This document shows, one piece after another, positions 15,852 through 22,516 of a stretch of DNA of 22,516 nt. Each line of letters begins with the position of its first letter. Positions within the stretch are counted from its first letter, which is position 1. The translations under genes were made by a program, and so were the position numbers. The notes beneath the pieces are model-generated. The model made no database searches and had not been told where the DNA came from. It saw nothing but the letters and a program-made list of their open reading frames with translations. Origin of the DNA: Bacteroidota bacterium (GTDB taxonomy: Bacteria; Bacteroidota; Bacteroidia; B-17B0; Aurantibacillaceae); NCBI GenBank assembly GCA_025360565.1, contig JANYBY010000345.1, forward strand, positions 1-22,516. The letters run 5' to 3'.

Positions 15852-17075
15852 ATGAGCCCCGTAAGTGTTTTTCCGATTTTTTTTTCGATCGCTGTCGAGC
15901 TCATTCTGATCTATTTTTTAACCAAAATCTTTAAAAAAAATGTTCCACCGGTTAAGTTTGCTTCTGTTGATGGATTAAGAGGTTATTTAGCATATTTTGT
16001 TTTTTTACATCATTCGTGCATTTACTTTTATTGCGCCACTACCTATCAATGGGAACTGCCCCCATCTAATTTATATATTCATTTTGGAAGCACCAGCGTT
16101 TGCCTTTTTTTTATGATCACTTCGTTTTTATTTTTTACTAAACTAATTGAAAATAAAAAAAAGCCTGTTGATTGGTTAAAATTAATGGTGTCGCGGTTGT
16201 TGAGGTTATACCCTTTGTATATTATCGCTTTTCTAATTTCTATTCTTTATGCGGCAATTTTATCTAATTTTAAATTAGCCGAACCAATTTCGGTGGTAGT
16301 TAAAGAAATTGGCCAATGGTTTCTTTTTTCGGTATTTGATGGGCCTCAAATTAATCAGTTACAATTAACTTCTTCGTTCATGCTCAGTGTACTTTGGTCG
16401 TTAGCCTACGAATGGTTGTTTTATTTGTTATTGCCGTTAATAGGTTTAATTTTTTTCCGGGCAAAACCGCCTGTGCTGATCTTAATTGTTACCTGCGTAA
16501 TTGCATATTTAATTATTTCGAACTTAATTTATATTTACCGACCTGCTGCCTTCTATTATCCTTTTGCTTTTTTGGGAGGAATTTTTGCAGCGTTTTTTGC
16601 AAGGAGTAAAACATTTTGTGAGATTGCCTCTGGCAAATGGGCTTCGCTTATTATTATTGCTTCGTTAACATTAACAGTTATTTTATTTAAAACCGCATAC
16701 GATCTTATCCCATTAATTTTAATATCCATTGCCTTTATTGGTATTGCTTGCGGTAACACCTTGTTTGGGGTGCTTACATTTAAATTATCGAGGGCACTAG
16801 GTCAGCTTTCTTACGGTATTTATTTGCTTCACGGCCTATTCTTGTTTGCGATTTTTAGGTTCTGGATGAGTTTTGAAGAAATAGCGGCTTTTTCAACCGT
16901 AAAATATTGGTTGTTTATAATTTTGATTGGGGCAGTTTTAACCATTATTTGTTTCTTTTTACATTATTTTATTGAGGTCCCTGCTTTAGCTTCTACTTTA
17001 AGGGCTACAGCCTTTTTACGAAAGGGCATTCCTAAATTTTTGCAACAAAAAACCGAGGCAAATAAGGACGAATAA
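15852..17075 (+). CDS. OafA/YrhL-like membrane acyltransferase (acyltransferase family 3)
   Basis: Integral inner-membrane enzyme that moves acyl groups, often acetyl, onto envelope sugars such as O-antigen, capsule or peptidoglycan. 407 residues with about ten hydrophobic helices. Family motifs: VDGLRG (Asp40-Gly44) and the following FLHH with His53/His54; the RLLRLYP motif near 120; LWSLAYEWLFYLLLP, the W-S-L-x-x-E-W/x motif; and GQLSYGIYLLHGLFLF near the end. The N-terminal helix precedes the core, and there is no C-terminal SGNH domain, so it is a stand-alone transferase. The acceptor cannot be told. The nearest envelope gene, the Wzi-like barrel, is 3.6 kb away and not in an operon with it. 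Confidence 0.9.
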   Translation: MSPVSVFPIFFSIAVELILIYFLTKIFKKNVPPVKFASVDGLRGYLAYFVFLHHSCIYFYCATTYQWELPPSNLYIHFGSTSVCLFFMITSFLFFTKLIENKKKPVDWLKLMVSRLLRLYPLYIIAFLISILYAAILSNFKLAEPISVVVKEIGQWFLFSVFDGPQINQLQLTSSFMLSVLWSLAYEWLFYLLLPLIGLIFFRAKPPVLILIVTCVIAYLIISNLIYIYRPAAFYYPFAFLGGIFAAFFARSKTFCEIASGKWASLIIIASLTLTVILFKTAYDLIPLILISIAFIGIACGNTLFGVLTFKLSRALGQLSYGIYLLHGLFLFAIFRFWMSFEEIAAFSTVKYWLFIILIGAVLTIICFFLHYFIEVPALASTLRATAFLRKGIPKFLQQKTEANKDE

Positions 17076-17086
17076 TACAATTTAAA

Positions 17087-17130
17087 GTGACCCGCCGCGA
17101 GTTTTGCTTCGCAAGTTTAACTCGAGTTCG
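17087..17130. repeat. Possible tRNA-Arg 3'-end remnant
   Basis: GTGACCCGCCGCGA (17087-17100) repeats the tRNA 3' end at 17251-17265 with one base missing. ACTCGA, the next tRNA bases, reappears at 17120-17125 after a 19-bp interruption that forms the hairpin TTGC-TTC-GCAA. The copies are in the same orientation, 164 bp apart. Confidence 0.45.
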
Positions 17131-17142
17131 AAAGAAGTGGAT

Positions 17143-17244
17143 TCAAAATTGGCTGTTGCCCGCTTCAGAACTCATGTCATTTTGCAAACAGGCAAGCGAA
17201 CTTGCTATTTGCTACATTTCATGAGTTCGTTCCGGCAATTTTGA
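17143..17244. repeat. Large nested inverted repeat beside tRNA-Arg
   Basis: Three nested stems: TCAAAATTG (17143-17151) with CAATTTTGA (17236-17244); GAACTCATG (17168-17176) with CATGAGTTC (17220-17228); GCAAACAGGCAAG (17184-17196) with CTTGCTATTTGC (17201-17212) around a CGAA loop. It lies between the acyltransferase 3' end (plus) and the tRNA 3' end (minus), so it could end transcription from both sides or be a small mobile hairpin. Confidence 0.6.
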
Positions 17245-17251
17245 TCATCTG

Positions 17252-17324
17252 TGACCCCGCCGCGACTCGAACGCGGAACCTTCGGCTCCGGAAACCGACA
17301 TTCTATCCATTGAACTACGGGGCC
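17252..17324 (-). tRNA. tRNA-Arg (anticodon CCG)
   Basis: A complete 73-nt cloverleaf read on the minus strand: acceptor GGCCCCG with CGGGGTC (one G-U pair), D-stem GTTC with GAAT, anticodon stem TCGGT with GCCGA, loop TTCCGGA with CCG at 34-36, 5-nt variable loop AGGTT, T-stem CCGCG with CGCGG and loop TTCGAGT, discriminator A. The CCA end is not encoded (CAG follows), so it must be added after transcription. CCG reads the Arg codon CGG. A TATATTTG box lies about 22 bp upstream. Confidence 0.97.
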
Positions 17325-17345
17325 AGATACTTGAAGTTCAGAATG

Positions 17346-17353
17346 CAAATATA
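17346..17353 (-). promoter_or_regulatory. Bacteroidota -7 box for tRNA-Arg
   Basis: TATATTTG on the minus strand, a full match to TAnnTTTG, 21 bp before the first tRNA base. This gives a short 5' leader to be removed by RNase P. No TTG element is seen 16 bp further upstream. Confidence 0.6.
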
Positions 17354-17431
17354 ACACCATAATTTTCCCATTTTAATATAATATTATTGTAATTTTAACG
17401 TTATAAGACCATATTTTGACCGATCACCTTA

Positions 17432-19786
17432 ATGAAAAAGAGTTTTAACCTGTTATTTTGTATTTTTTCTTTCGCAGCGTATGCGCAGGTGGGCCCTTAT
17501 TCGTGGCAGGATCATTTAAGCCTGAATACCTGCAATACGCTGTGCCGTTTTAATGGCAAAATTTACGCGTCAAATTACAATGGTATTGTAATGGTGGATG
17601 AGGAAGAAGGAAGCACCACCCGCTTAAATAAAACCAATGGTTTAAACGATATGGGCATTCGTTTGATTAGAGTTAACCCAAACAACAATAAATTATTGGT
17701 TATTTACGACGACGCGAATATTGACGTTATCGACGCGAACGAAAAAATTCAAAATTACCCTGACATTAAATTAAAAACAATCAACGGAAAAAAATCCGTT
17801 AACGAAATTTGTTTTAAAGATAAATTCGCATACCTGGCAACCGGCTTGGGAATAATTTTATTCGACACCGATAAACTTGAAATAAAAGACACCTATGTAA
17901 TTGGCCCCAATGGAACTAATTTGGAAATTTACCAGGTGGCACTCGACGATTCGCTCATCTTTGCGGCTACTGCAAATGGATTGTATAAGTCGAACTACAA
18001 ATTAAAAATTTTAAATGATTATAATAATTGGCAATTGGTAGGCGCGCTTCCGTCAGGAGTTTACAGCGGTGTTATTCGTGTTTCGAATAAAATGCTGGCT
18101 GCTTATGCGCCTTCAAAAACTAACCCGAACTTAACCAGTGGCGATTCTCTTTATGAAATGGTAAATGGGGTATGGTCAAAATTTTATCCTAATACACTTT
18201 TGATCAGAAAACTTTCTTATGTTAATGGAAATAAATTTGCTTTATTTGATCAATTTGGCCCTTCGGTAACCGATGTATATTCAAAAGTTTTGGTAAACTA
18301 CATAACCACTTTTAATGGTGCGGGCGTTAAACCTGAGGATATTATTTTTTTTACTGATAAAAGCGGCTTACTTTCTTATTGGGTAGCGGATTTAGCAAAT
18401 GGTTTGTTTCAAACTTATGGGGCTTTTCCTTTTGGCGAGCAACACCTGCGCTCGATCAATGGAACGGATAAGAATTTTATCAGTAATATAGATGTTTCAG
18501 ATGGGCAAGTAGCTATTTCCCCCATTTATCCAAACAATGGCGGAGGAACTAATTATGATCCGGCAGGAATAAATATTTATAGAGATAAAAACTGGTCTTA
18601 TATAAAATCCGATGATCCAAATCATATTAATCCTTTTTTTCCACAGCCGATCTGGGATATTAACAGTGTACTTTTTGACAGAAAAGATAAAACGCATATG
18701 TGGGCGGGGTCTTGGAGTTCGGGTTTATTGGAGTATAAAAATGATATTTTGGTTGGCGTTTATAACAAAGGCAACGTACCATCATTTATGAATATTGCAA
18801 ATGGTAATGCTAATACGCGTGTTAGCGGTATGTCAATGGATAAGGACGGAAATTTATGGATGGCAACAAGCGATGTGTCAAACTATTTAACTGTAAGAAA
18901 AAAAGACGGCACATTTATTCATTTTAATTTTGGAGTCGGGCATTTTGTAAGAAGAATATTGGTTGATAGGAATAATTATGTATGGATGCTGCATGAGAGA
19001 GACGAAGGGTTAACGGTTTTTAAAAATGAGAATTTTGCTCAGCCCCAACTAAATGTAAATTTCAGGGCGCTTACAAAAGATGTAAATTCAGGAAATCTTG
19101 AATCAAATTCAACCTACGCGATCGCCGAAGATAAGGATGGAAAAATTTGGGTTGGAACCGGAGCAGGCATACGGGTTTTTTATAATCCAACAAACATGTT
19201 CACCGCAACTAATTATGACGCCCAACCAATAAAAATTGTTCAGGACGGGAATGTAGAATTGCTATTGGAAAAAGAAATTGTAACTTCTATTGCAGTGGAT
19301 GGCGCTAATAATAAATGGGTGGGTACACAAACAGGCGGACTGTATTGTTTTAATTCTGATGGATTAACGCAGATCTATCATTTCACAAAAGATAATAGCC
19401 CGTTATATTCAAACAATGTGGTAGATCTTAATTACGATAAAATTACCGGCGATATTTATATTGGAACGGATGTTGGCCTGCAATCCTTCAGGAGCGCCAT
19501 CATTGAAGGGGATGAGAATTATAATAATATTTATGCCTATCCAAATCCGGTAAAACCAAATTATACCGGAAATGTTTTTGTACGCGGGCTGATCGATAAT
19601 TCAGTTGTAAAAATCACTGATGAAAGCGGCAATTTGGTTTGGGAAACAAAATCACAGGGTGGCCAAATTGAATGGCCGGTAAAAAATTTGGCGGGCACCC
19701 GCGCGGCTACAGGTGTTTATGTAGTGTATGCCCATACAACTACAGGCGAGTTTAAAGCGCTCACAAAACTTCTGGTTGTAAACTAA
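17432..19786 (+). CDS. porZ: PorZ-like type IX secretion accessory protein
   Basis: PorZ is a surface-exposed part of the T9SS attachment complex that, in Porphyromonas gingivalis, binds anionic LPS and feeds the PorU sortase. This product is 784 residues (P. gingivalis PorZ about 776), with signal peptide MKKSFNLLFCIFSFAAYAQ followed at once by the family start VGPYSWQDHLSLN. Repeated propeller blades are visible, including the two-component-regulator type: DKDGNLWMATSD, DRNNYVWMLHE, DKDGKIWVGTGAG, DGANNKWVGTQTGGLYCF. From about residue 702 a T9SS sorting-type C-terminal domain follows (YPNPVKPNYTGNVFV ... GVYVVYAHTTTGEFK). Start chosen by the signal peptide. An imperfect box (ATATTTTG) lies 13 bp upstream. 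recO overlaps its stop by one base. Confidence 0.9.
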   Translation: MKKSFNLLFCIFSFAAYAQVGPYSWQDHLSLNTCNTLCRFNGKIYASNYNGIVMVDEEEGSTTRLNKTNGLNDMGIRLIRVNPNNNKLLVIYDDANIDVIDANEKIQNYPDIKLKTINGKKSVNEICFKDKFAYLATGLGIILFDTDKLEIKDTYVIGPNGTNLEIYQVALDDSLIFAATANGLYKSNYKLKILNDYNNWQLVGALPSGVYSGVIRVSNKMLAAYAPSKTNPNLTSGDSLYEMVNGVWSKFYPNTLLIRKLSYVNGNKFALFDQFGPSVTDVYSKVLVNYITTFNGAGVKPEDIIFFTDKSGLLSYWVADLANGLFQTYGAFPFGEQHLRSINGTDKNFISNIDVSDGQVAISPIYPNNGGGTNYDPAGINIYRDKNWSYIKSDDPNHINPFFPQPIWDINSVLFDRKDKTHMWAGSWSSGLLEYKNDILVGVYNKGNVPSFMNIANGNANTRVSGMSMDKDGNLWMATSDVSNYLTVRKKDGTFIHFNFGVGHFVRRILVDRNNYVWMLHERDEGLTVFKNENFAQPQLNVNFRALTKDVNSGNLESNSTYAIAEDKDGKIWVGTGAGIRVFYNPTNMFTATNYDAQPIKIVQDGNVELLLEKEIVTSIAVDGANNKWVGTQTGGLYCFNSDGLTQIYHFTKDNSPLYSNNVVDLNYDKITGDIYIGTDVGLQSFRSAIIEGDENYNNIYAYPNPVKPNYTGNVFVRGLIDNSVVKITDESGNLVWETKSQGGQIEWPVKNLAGTRAATGVYVVYAHTTTGEFKALTKLLVVN

Positions 19787-20505
19787 TGCGTGTTTCCGAC
19801 AAAGCACTTGTACTTCAGGCTGTAAAGTATGGCGACAAAAAATTGATACTTAAGCTCTTTACAAAACATAACGGTTTGCTTACTGTAGCTGTATCCGTTG
19901 GCAACTCGCGCACTTCTAAAATAAAACCAGGTATTATTTCGAACTTAACCTTACTGGATGTTGAAATAATAAAAAAACAAAATAACGATGTGCACCGACT
20001 TACAGAAGCCACTTGTTATTATGTACATTCAGGTATTCCAAATTCCTTTTCAAAATTAAGTATTGCTCAGTTCCTGAACGAGATCTTAATTAAATCGGTA
20101 AAAGAACAAGCACCAAACAGTTATTTGTTTGATTTTATTGAGGGGTGTTTAAAATATTTAAACGAAAGCGAAAGCGATTTTGTGAACCTGCACGTTTATT
20201 TTTTAATTGAGCTTACAAAATATTTAGGTATTGAACCCAATAATAATTATTCGAATAACAATTGTTTTTTTGATTGCCGCGAAGGGCAGTTTACAGGGGT
20301 TAATTTAACTTTTCCTATGGGGTTGGATAAGGACGAGTCGGCTCTTTTTACCGAAATTTTAAAAGTAAATTGCCTTAACGAAAAATTATCCAATCAGCAA
20401 CGCAATAAATTACTGGAAATTTTAATTGCCTACTACCAAATGCATGTACCAGGCTTTAACAATGTAAAAAGTATTGAGGTGTTGAAAGAGGTTGTGATGG
20501 TTTAA
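19786..20505 (+). CDS. recO: DNA repair protein RecO
   Basis: RecO binds DNA and RecR and loads RecA onto SSB-coated single strands in the RecFOR pathway. 239 residues, a normal size: N-terminal OB-fold (about 1-80, SDKALVLQAVKYGDKKLILK and TKHNGLLTVAVSVG), then the helical C-terminal domain. Only two cysteines (NNCFFDCREGQF) remain where zinc-binding RecO proteins have four, so a zinc finger is unlikely, as in many relatives. The ATG overlaps the porZ stop (TAATG), which implies translational coupling; no separate promoter is visible. It converges on the Wzi-like gene across a long inverted repeat. Confidence 0.93.
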   Translation: MRVSDKALVLQAVKYGDKKLILKLFTKHNGLLTVAVSVGNSRTSKIKPGIISNLTLLDVEIIKKQNNDVHRLTEATCYYVHSGIPNSFSKLSIAQFLNEILIKSVKEQAPNSYLFDFIEGCLKYLNESESDFVNLHVYFLIELTKYLGIEPNNNYSNNNCFFDCREGQFTGVNLTFPMGLDKDESALFTEILKVNCLNEKLSNQQRNKLLEILIAYYQMHVPGFNNVKSIEVLKEVVMV

Positions 20506-20532
20506 ACTTGATTTTCTACGAATCACTGATTT

Positions 20533-20662
20533 CTACGAAATACGAATCTTATACGAATATACAAATCGAAATGACTATCCGCATATTTGTATAATCTTAT
20601 CAATTCGTAACTCGTAAAAATAAACACAGATTTGTACATTCGTACCAATTCGTATTTCGTAG
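20533..20662. repeat. Long inverted repeat built from TACGAA/TTCGTA words
   Basis: A ~35-bp left arm (20533-20567, CTACGAAATACGAAT...) pairs imperfectly with a right arm (20629-20662, ...ATTCGTATTTCGTAG) across 61 nt, and a T-run follows. At least eight TACGAA or TTCGTA words occur within 20512-20662. It fills the gap between the convergent recO and Wzi-like genes and may act as a bidirectional terminator. Confidence 0.7.
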
Positions 20663-20674
20663 ATTTTTTGTTTC

Positions 20675-22276
20675 TTAATAATCTTTATACGAATTCCAAA
20701 AGCTGGATTTTAACCCGAAATAGATATAGGGGTTTTGTATTTGGTAACCAATTGTGTTGGTTTCCGATCGCTGAATATAGCCAAGCTCCAATCTTAAATT
20801 CATGGCGGGAATAATAAAGTAAGTATACTTAATATGACTTTGAAGGATGTTGTTTTTTATTCCTTGTGTTGTATGATTTCCGTATTCGTTATTACGGGTG
20901 GTATAACTTAAAAAAATATTTTGTCCGATGTTAGATGTGGCGCTTAAAGAATCTTTTCCAATAATTACAGCCATGGCCTGAAAAGATAATTGCCAGTTCT
21001 TTTTTCGGTAAGTTATTATCCCCAACATCTCTCTGAAATTGGCGCCAAACGGATGCGCCAGAGGCATGCCATAATGCGCGTAATTTTGTGCGGTCACGCC
21101 GTGAGTGTATGTGTACGGTCTCACTTCGTTGTATTCAAACTGTAAACTTAAGCCCTTTACGTTAAAGGCATTCATGTACTTGACGCCTAATTGCCACGCC
21201 TGCTTATTGCCCCACCAACCTTTACGTGCGCGAATTTCTTTCAGCAAAAATTCATCCAAGCCTAACTGCCCGTATAATTTAACTGTATTGAATAATTTGG
21301 CGTTTATATTTAAGCCAATGAAGGCGTTGTCGGGTGAACCAACCGAATACTCTTGCGGCCTGAAAAAAATAATAGGGTTTAAATAATTCACATCAAAGGT
21401 TCTTACCTGACTGCTATCGGTGCCGCGCCAAACAATATTTTCGAACAAGCCAACATTTAATTCTTTAATAATATTATAACTTAAATAATGTGAGGTGGCA
21501 AATTTATTTTGAAAATTACCAACGATCCCGTTAGCCCCGGTTGGGTCGTTCATGTAAGTGTACCAAACATTGTATTGCAGGCGCCATATGTTTGTATTAA
21601 TGCGGAAGTAGGGATAGGCAGGACCAAAATCGCTCAGTAAAACACTTCTGTATCCATCGCCTATAAAATGTTTATCGCGCCCCACTTGAAAATTAAAAAT
21701 TTTATTGTTGCGGGGCGAATATGAAATATAGCCTGTGTAATCAAAAAAAGAATAACCTGCTTTATTATTTCCGTAAGCCTGGCCGTAAGTTGGTAGTATT
21801 TTTTGTTTCGATACAGTTGTGTCCAAATAAAAAGGCAGTGATGTTTTTCCGCCAAATAGCGAAACGGCAAAAGTAAAATCGTTATTTATATTAGCTTTAA
21901 AATGTGTGCCGCCAATTATTTCAGGAAGGGCTCTTCCCAAAACCGGATCGTAAGCCATTTGCGCGTCGATAATGGGATGAATTTGTAAATTGTACCAATT
22001 GCGTTTTTCGGGCTTTTCGTTAAAGGTTCTGCTTAAAAAATAATTTTTAAACGGATAAAATTTAAAGGGAACGGCCGAATCGGTAGCGTTGGCAAACGAA
22101 CTGCTGAGGTATGGTTTAAACGAGGAATGAAAAGTTGTATTAGGACGGGAAATACTCCAATAGTCAAAAGCAAGGTCAATATCCGAATTTATAAACGCGT
22201 TGCGGGCCTGTTGGTCGTATTGGCCAAAAAAATTTAATGCACTTAAAAAAAATAGTATGGTGAGCCGCAACTTCAT
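20675..22276 (-). CDS. Outer-membrane beta-barrel of the Wzi / RemB-like family
   Basis: Wzi-type barrels sit in the outer membrane and bind surface polysaccharide; the Flavobacterium gliding protein RemB has a similar barrel. The ATG at 22276 (MKLRLTILFFLSALNFFGQ) gives 533 residues and a clean signal peptide; the frame runs on to 22309, but there it enters the terminator of the upstream gene. The rest is a series of alternating aromatic strands (DYTGYISYSPRNNKIFNFQV, YFRINTNIWRLQYNVWYTYM, AWQLGVKYMNAFNVKG) with the family landmark GRDKHFIGDGYRSVLLSD in the middle. It ends in strands without a T9SS tail. Assignment to this superfamily is fairly sure; the polysaccharide or motility role is inference. 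Confidence 0.72.
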   Translation of the reverse strand: MKLRLTILFFLSALNFFGQYDQQARNAFINSDIDLAFDYWSISRPNTTFHSSFKPYLSSSFANATDSAVPFKFYPFKNYFLSRTFNEKPEKRNWYNLQIHPIIDAQMAYDPVLGRALPEIIGGTHFKANINNDFTFAVSLFGGKTSLPFYLDTTVSKQKILPTYGQAYGNNKAGYSFFDYTGYISYSPRNNKIFNFQVGRDKHFIGDGYRSVLLSDFGPAYPYFRINTNIWRLQYNVWYTYMNDPTGANGIVGNFQNKFATSHYLSYNIIKELNVGLFENIVWRGTDSSQVRTFDVNYLNPIIFFRPQEYSVGSPDNAFIGLNINAKLFNTVKLYGQLGLDEFLLKEIRARKGWWGNKQAWQLGVKYMNAFNVKGLSLQFEYNEVRPYTYTHGVTAQNYAHYGMPLAHPFGANFREMLGIITYRKKNWQLSFQAMAVIIGKDSLSATSNIGQNIFLSYTTRNNEYGNHTTQGIKNNILQSHIKYTYFIIPAMNLRLELGYIQRSETNTIGYQIQNPYIYFGLKSSFWNSYKDY

Positions 22277-22293
22277 GCTTTGTAAAAATAAGC

Positions 22294-22330
22294 AAAAAAC
22301 AAAAGCCATCCTTTTTAAAAGATGGCTTCT
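22294..22330 (-). terminator. Intrinsic terminator of mdh
   Basis: Read on the minus strand: AAGCCATC, a 10-nt loop, GATGGCTT, then TTGTTTTTTG. It lies 22 bp after the mdh stop and upstream of the Wzi-like gene. Confidence 0.8.
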
Positions 22331-22351
22331 GTTTTATATTAAATAAAATGT

Positions 22352-22516
22352 TTAAACAGTTTTCATTTCGCTTAGTACTTTGTTCATAGCACGAACAGCG
22401 TCGGCACTTTTTGCAAAGGCGGCTTGTTCATCGGCGTTTAATTTATAATCCACAATTTTTTCCCATCCGTTTTTCCCAATAACAACGGGTACTCCAAGGC
22501 AAATATCTTTTTGTCC
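22352..22516 (-). CDS. mdh: Malate dehydrogenase, C-terminal 54 residues only
   Basis: The gene runs off the right edge. The visible C-terminus (ICLGVPVVIGKNGWEKIVDY, then LNADEQAAFAKSADAVRAMN and a TAA stop) matches the end of the LDH-like malate dehydrogenases, which interconvert malate and oxaloacetate with NAD in the TCA cycle. GVPVVIGKNGWEKIV fits the beta-hairpin preceding the final helix. Lactate dehydrogenase shares this fold end but is less likely in this phylum. The active site is outside the window. Confidence 0.85.
   Translation of the reverse strand, partial: GQKDICLGVPVVIGKNGWEKIVDYKLNADEQAAFAKSADAVRAMNKVLSEMKTV

Noticed and set aside
17401..17431. Firm promoter for porZ
   Set aside because: ATATTTTG at 17411-17418 matches TAnnTTTG only with two mismatches, so it is mentioned under the gene but not called.
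20506..20674. CRISPR-like array because of repeated TACGAA words
   Set aside because: The repeats are 6-14 bp, irregularly spaced and in both orientations; there are no uniform spacers and no cas genes.
22277..22309. Upstream start of the Wzi-like protein (MAFVFCLFLQS)
   Set aside because: It lies inside the mdh terminator hairpin, and the next Met begins a clean signal peptide.

Overview
This AT-rich window comes from a member of the Bacteroidota, probably class Bacteroidia; I cannot place it lower. The evidence is a PorZ-type protein of the type IX secretion system (T9SS), an S46 dipeptidyl-peptidase, many small secreted or outer-membrane proteins with 'MKK...AQ' signal peptides, promoter-like TAnnTTTG boxes (the -7 element of Bacteroidota), almost no Shine-Dalgarno sequences, and a tRNA gene without an encoded CCA end.

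Layout. 1-2462: a DNA photolyase gene (minus, cut by the window edge) diverges from lysS. 2463-2875: a 413-bp spacer with degenerate tandem repeats and a dispersed repeat. 2876-5174: a lipoprotein fused to an HtrA-like serine protease, then a small lipoprotein with a TTG start. 5300-6960: comF diverges from a membrane-anchored coiled-coil protein over a 44-bp spacer holding one promoter box per strand. 7045-10745: queA (minus), a 329-bp structured spacer, an S41 C-terminal processing protease and a ferritin. 10751-13302: a small exported protein, a short aldehyde-dehydrogenase homologue with no catalytic domain, and an outer-membrane barrel candidate. 13373-17075: an S46 dipeptidyl-peptidase (DPP7-type by its specificity residue) diverges from an OafA-like acyltransferase. 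17076-17431: a spacer with a large hairpin and tRNA-Arg(CCG). 17432-20505: porZ and recO overlap by one base. 20675-22276: a Wzi/RemB-like outer-membrane barrel. 22352-22516: the end of malate dehydrogenase.

How the genes fit together. Most are housekeeping (tRNA charging and modification, DNA repair, iron storage, central metabolism) mixed with cell-envelope genes (PorZ, Wzi-like barrel, acyltransferase, three exported peptidases, lipoproteins). Operons are short, with frequent strand switches. Convergent pairs are mostly separated by hairpins; ferritin and its convergent neighbour, only 5 bp apart, are the exception.

I found no CRISPR array, prophage, insertion sequence, toxin-antitoxin pair or defence island, and no convincing new multi-gene system. 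The least ordinary signals are in the spacers: repeats that re-encode the end of lysS, a nested hairpin beside a tRNA 3'-end fragment, a TACGAA-word inverted repeat, and a closed multi-stem region between queA and the S41 protease. Among proteins, the catalytic-domain-less aldehyde dehydrogenase and the lipoprotein-protease fusion stand out.
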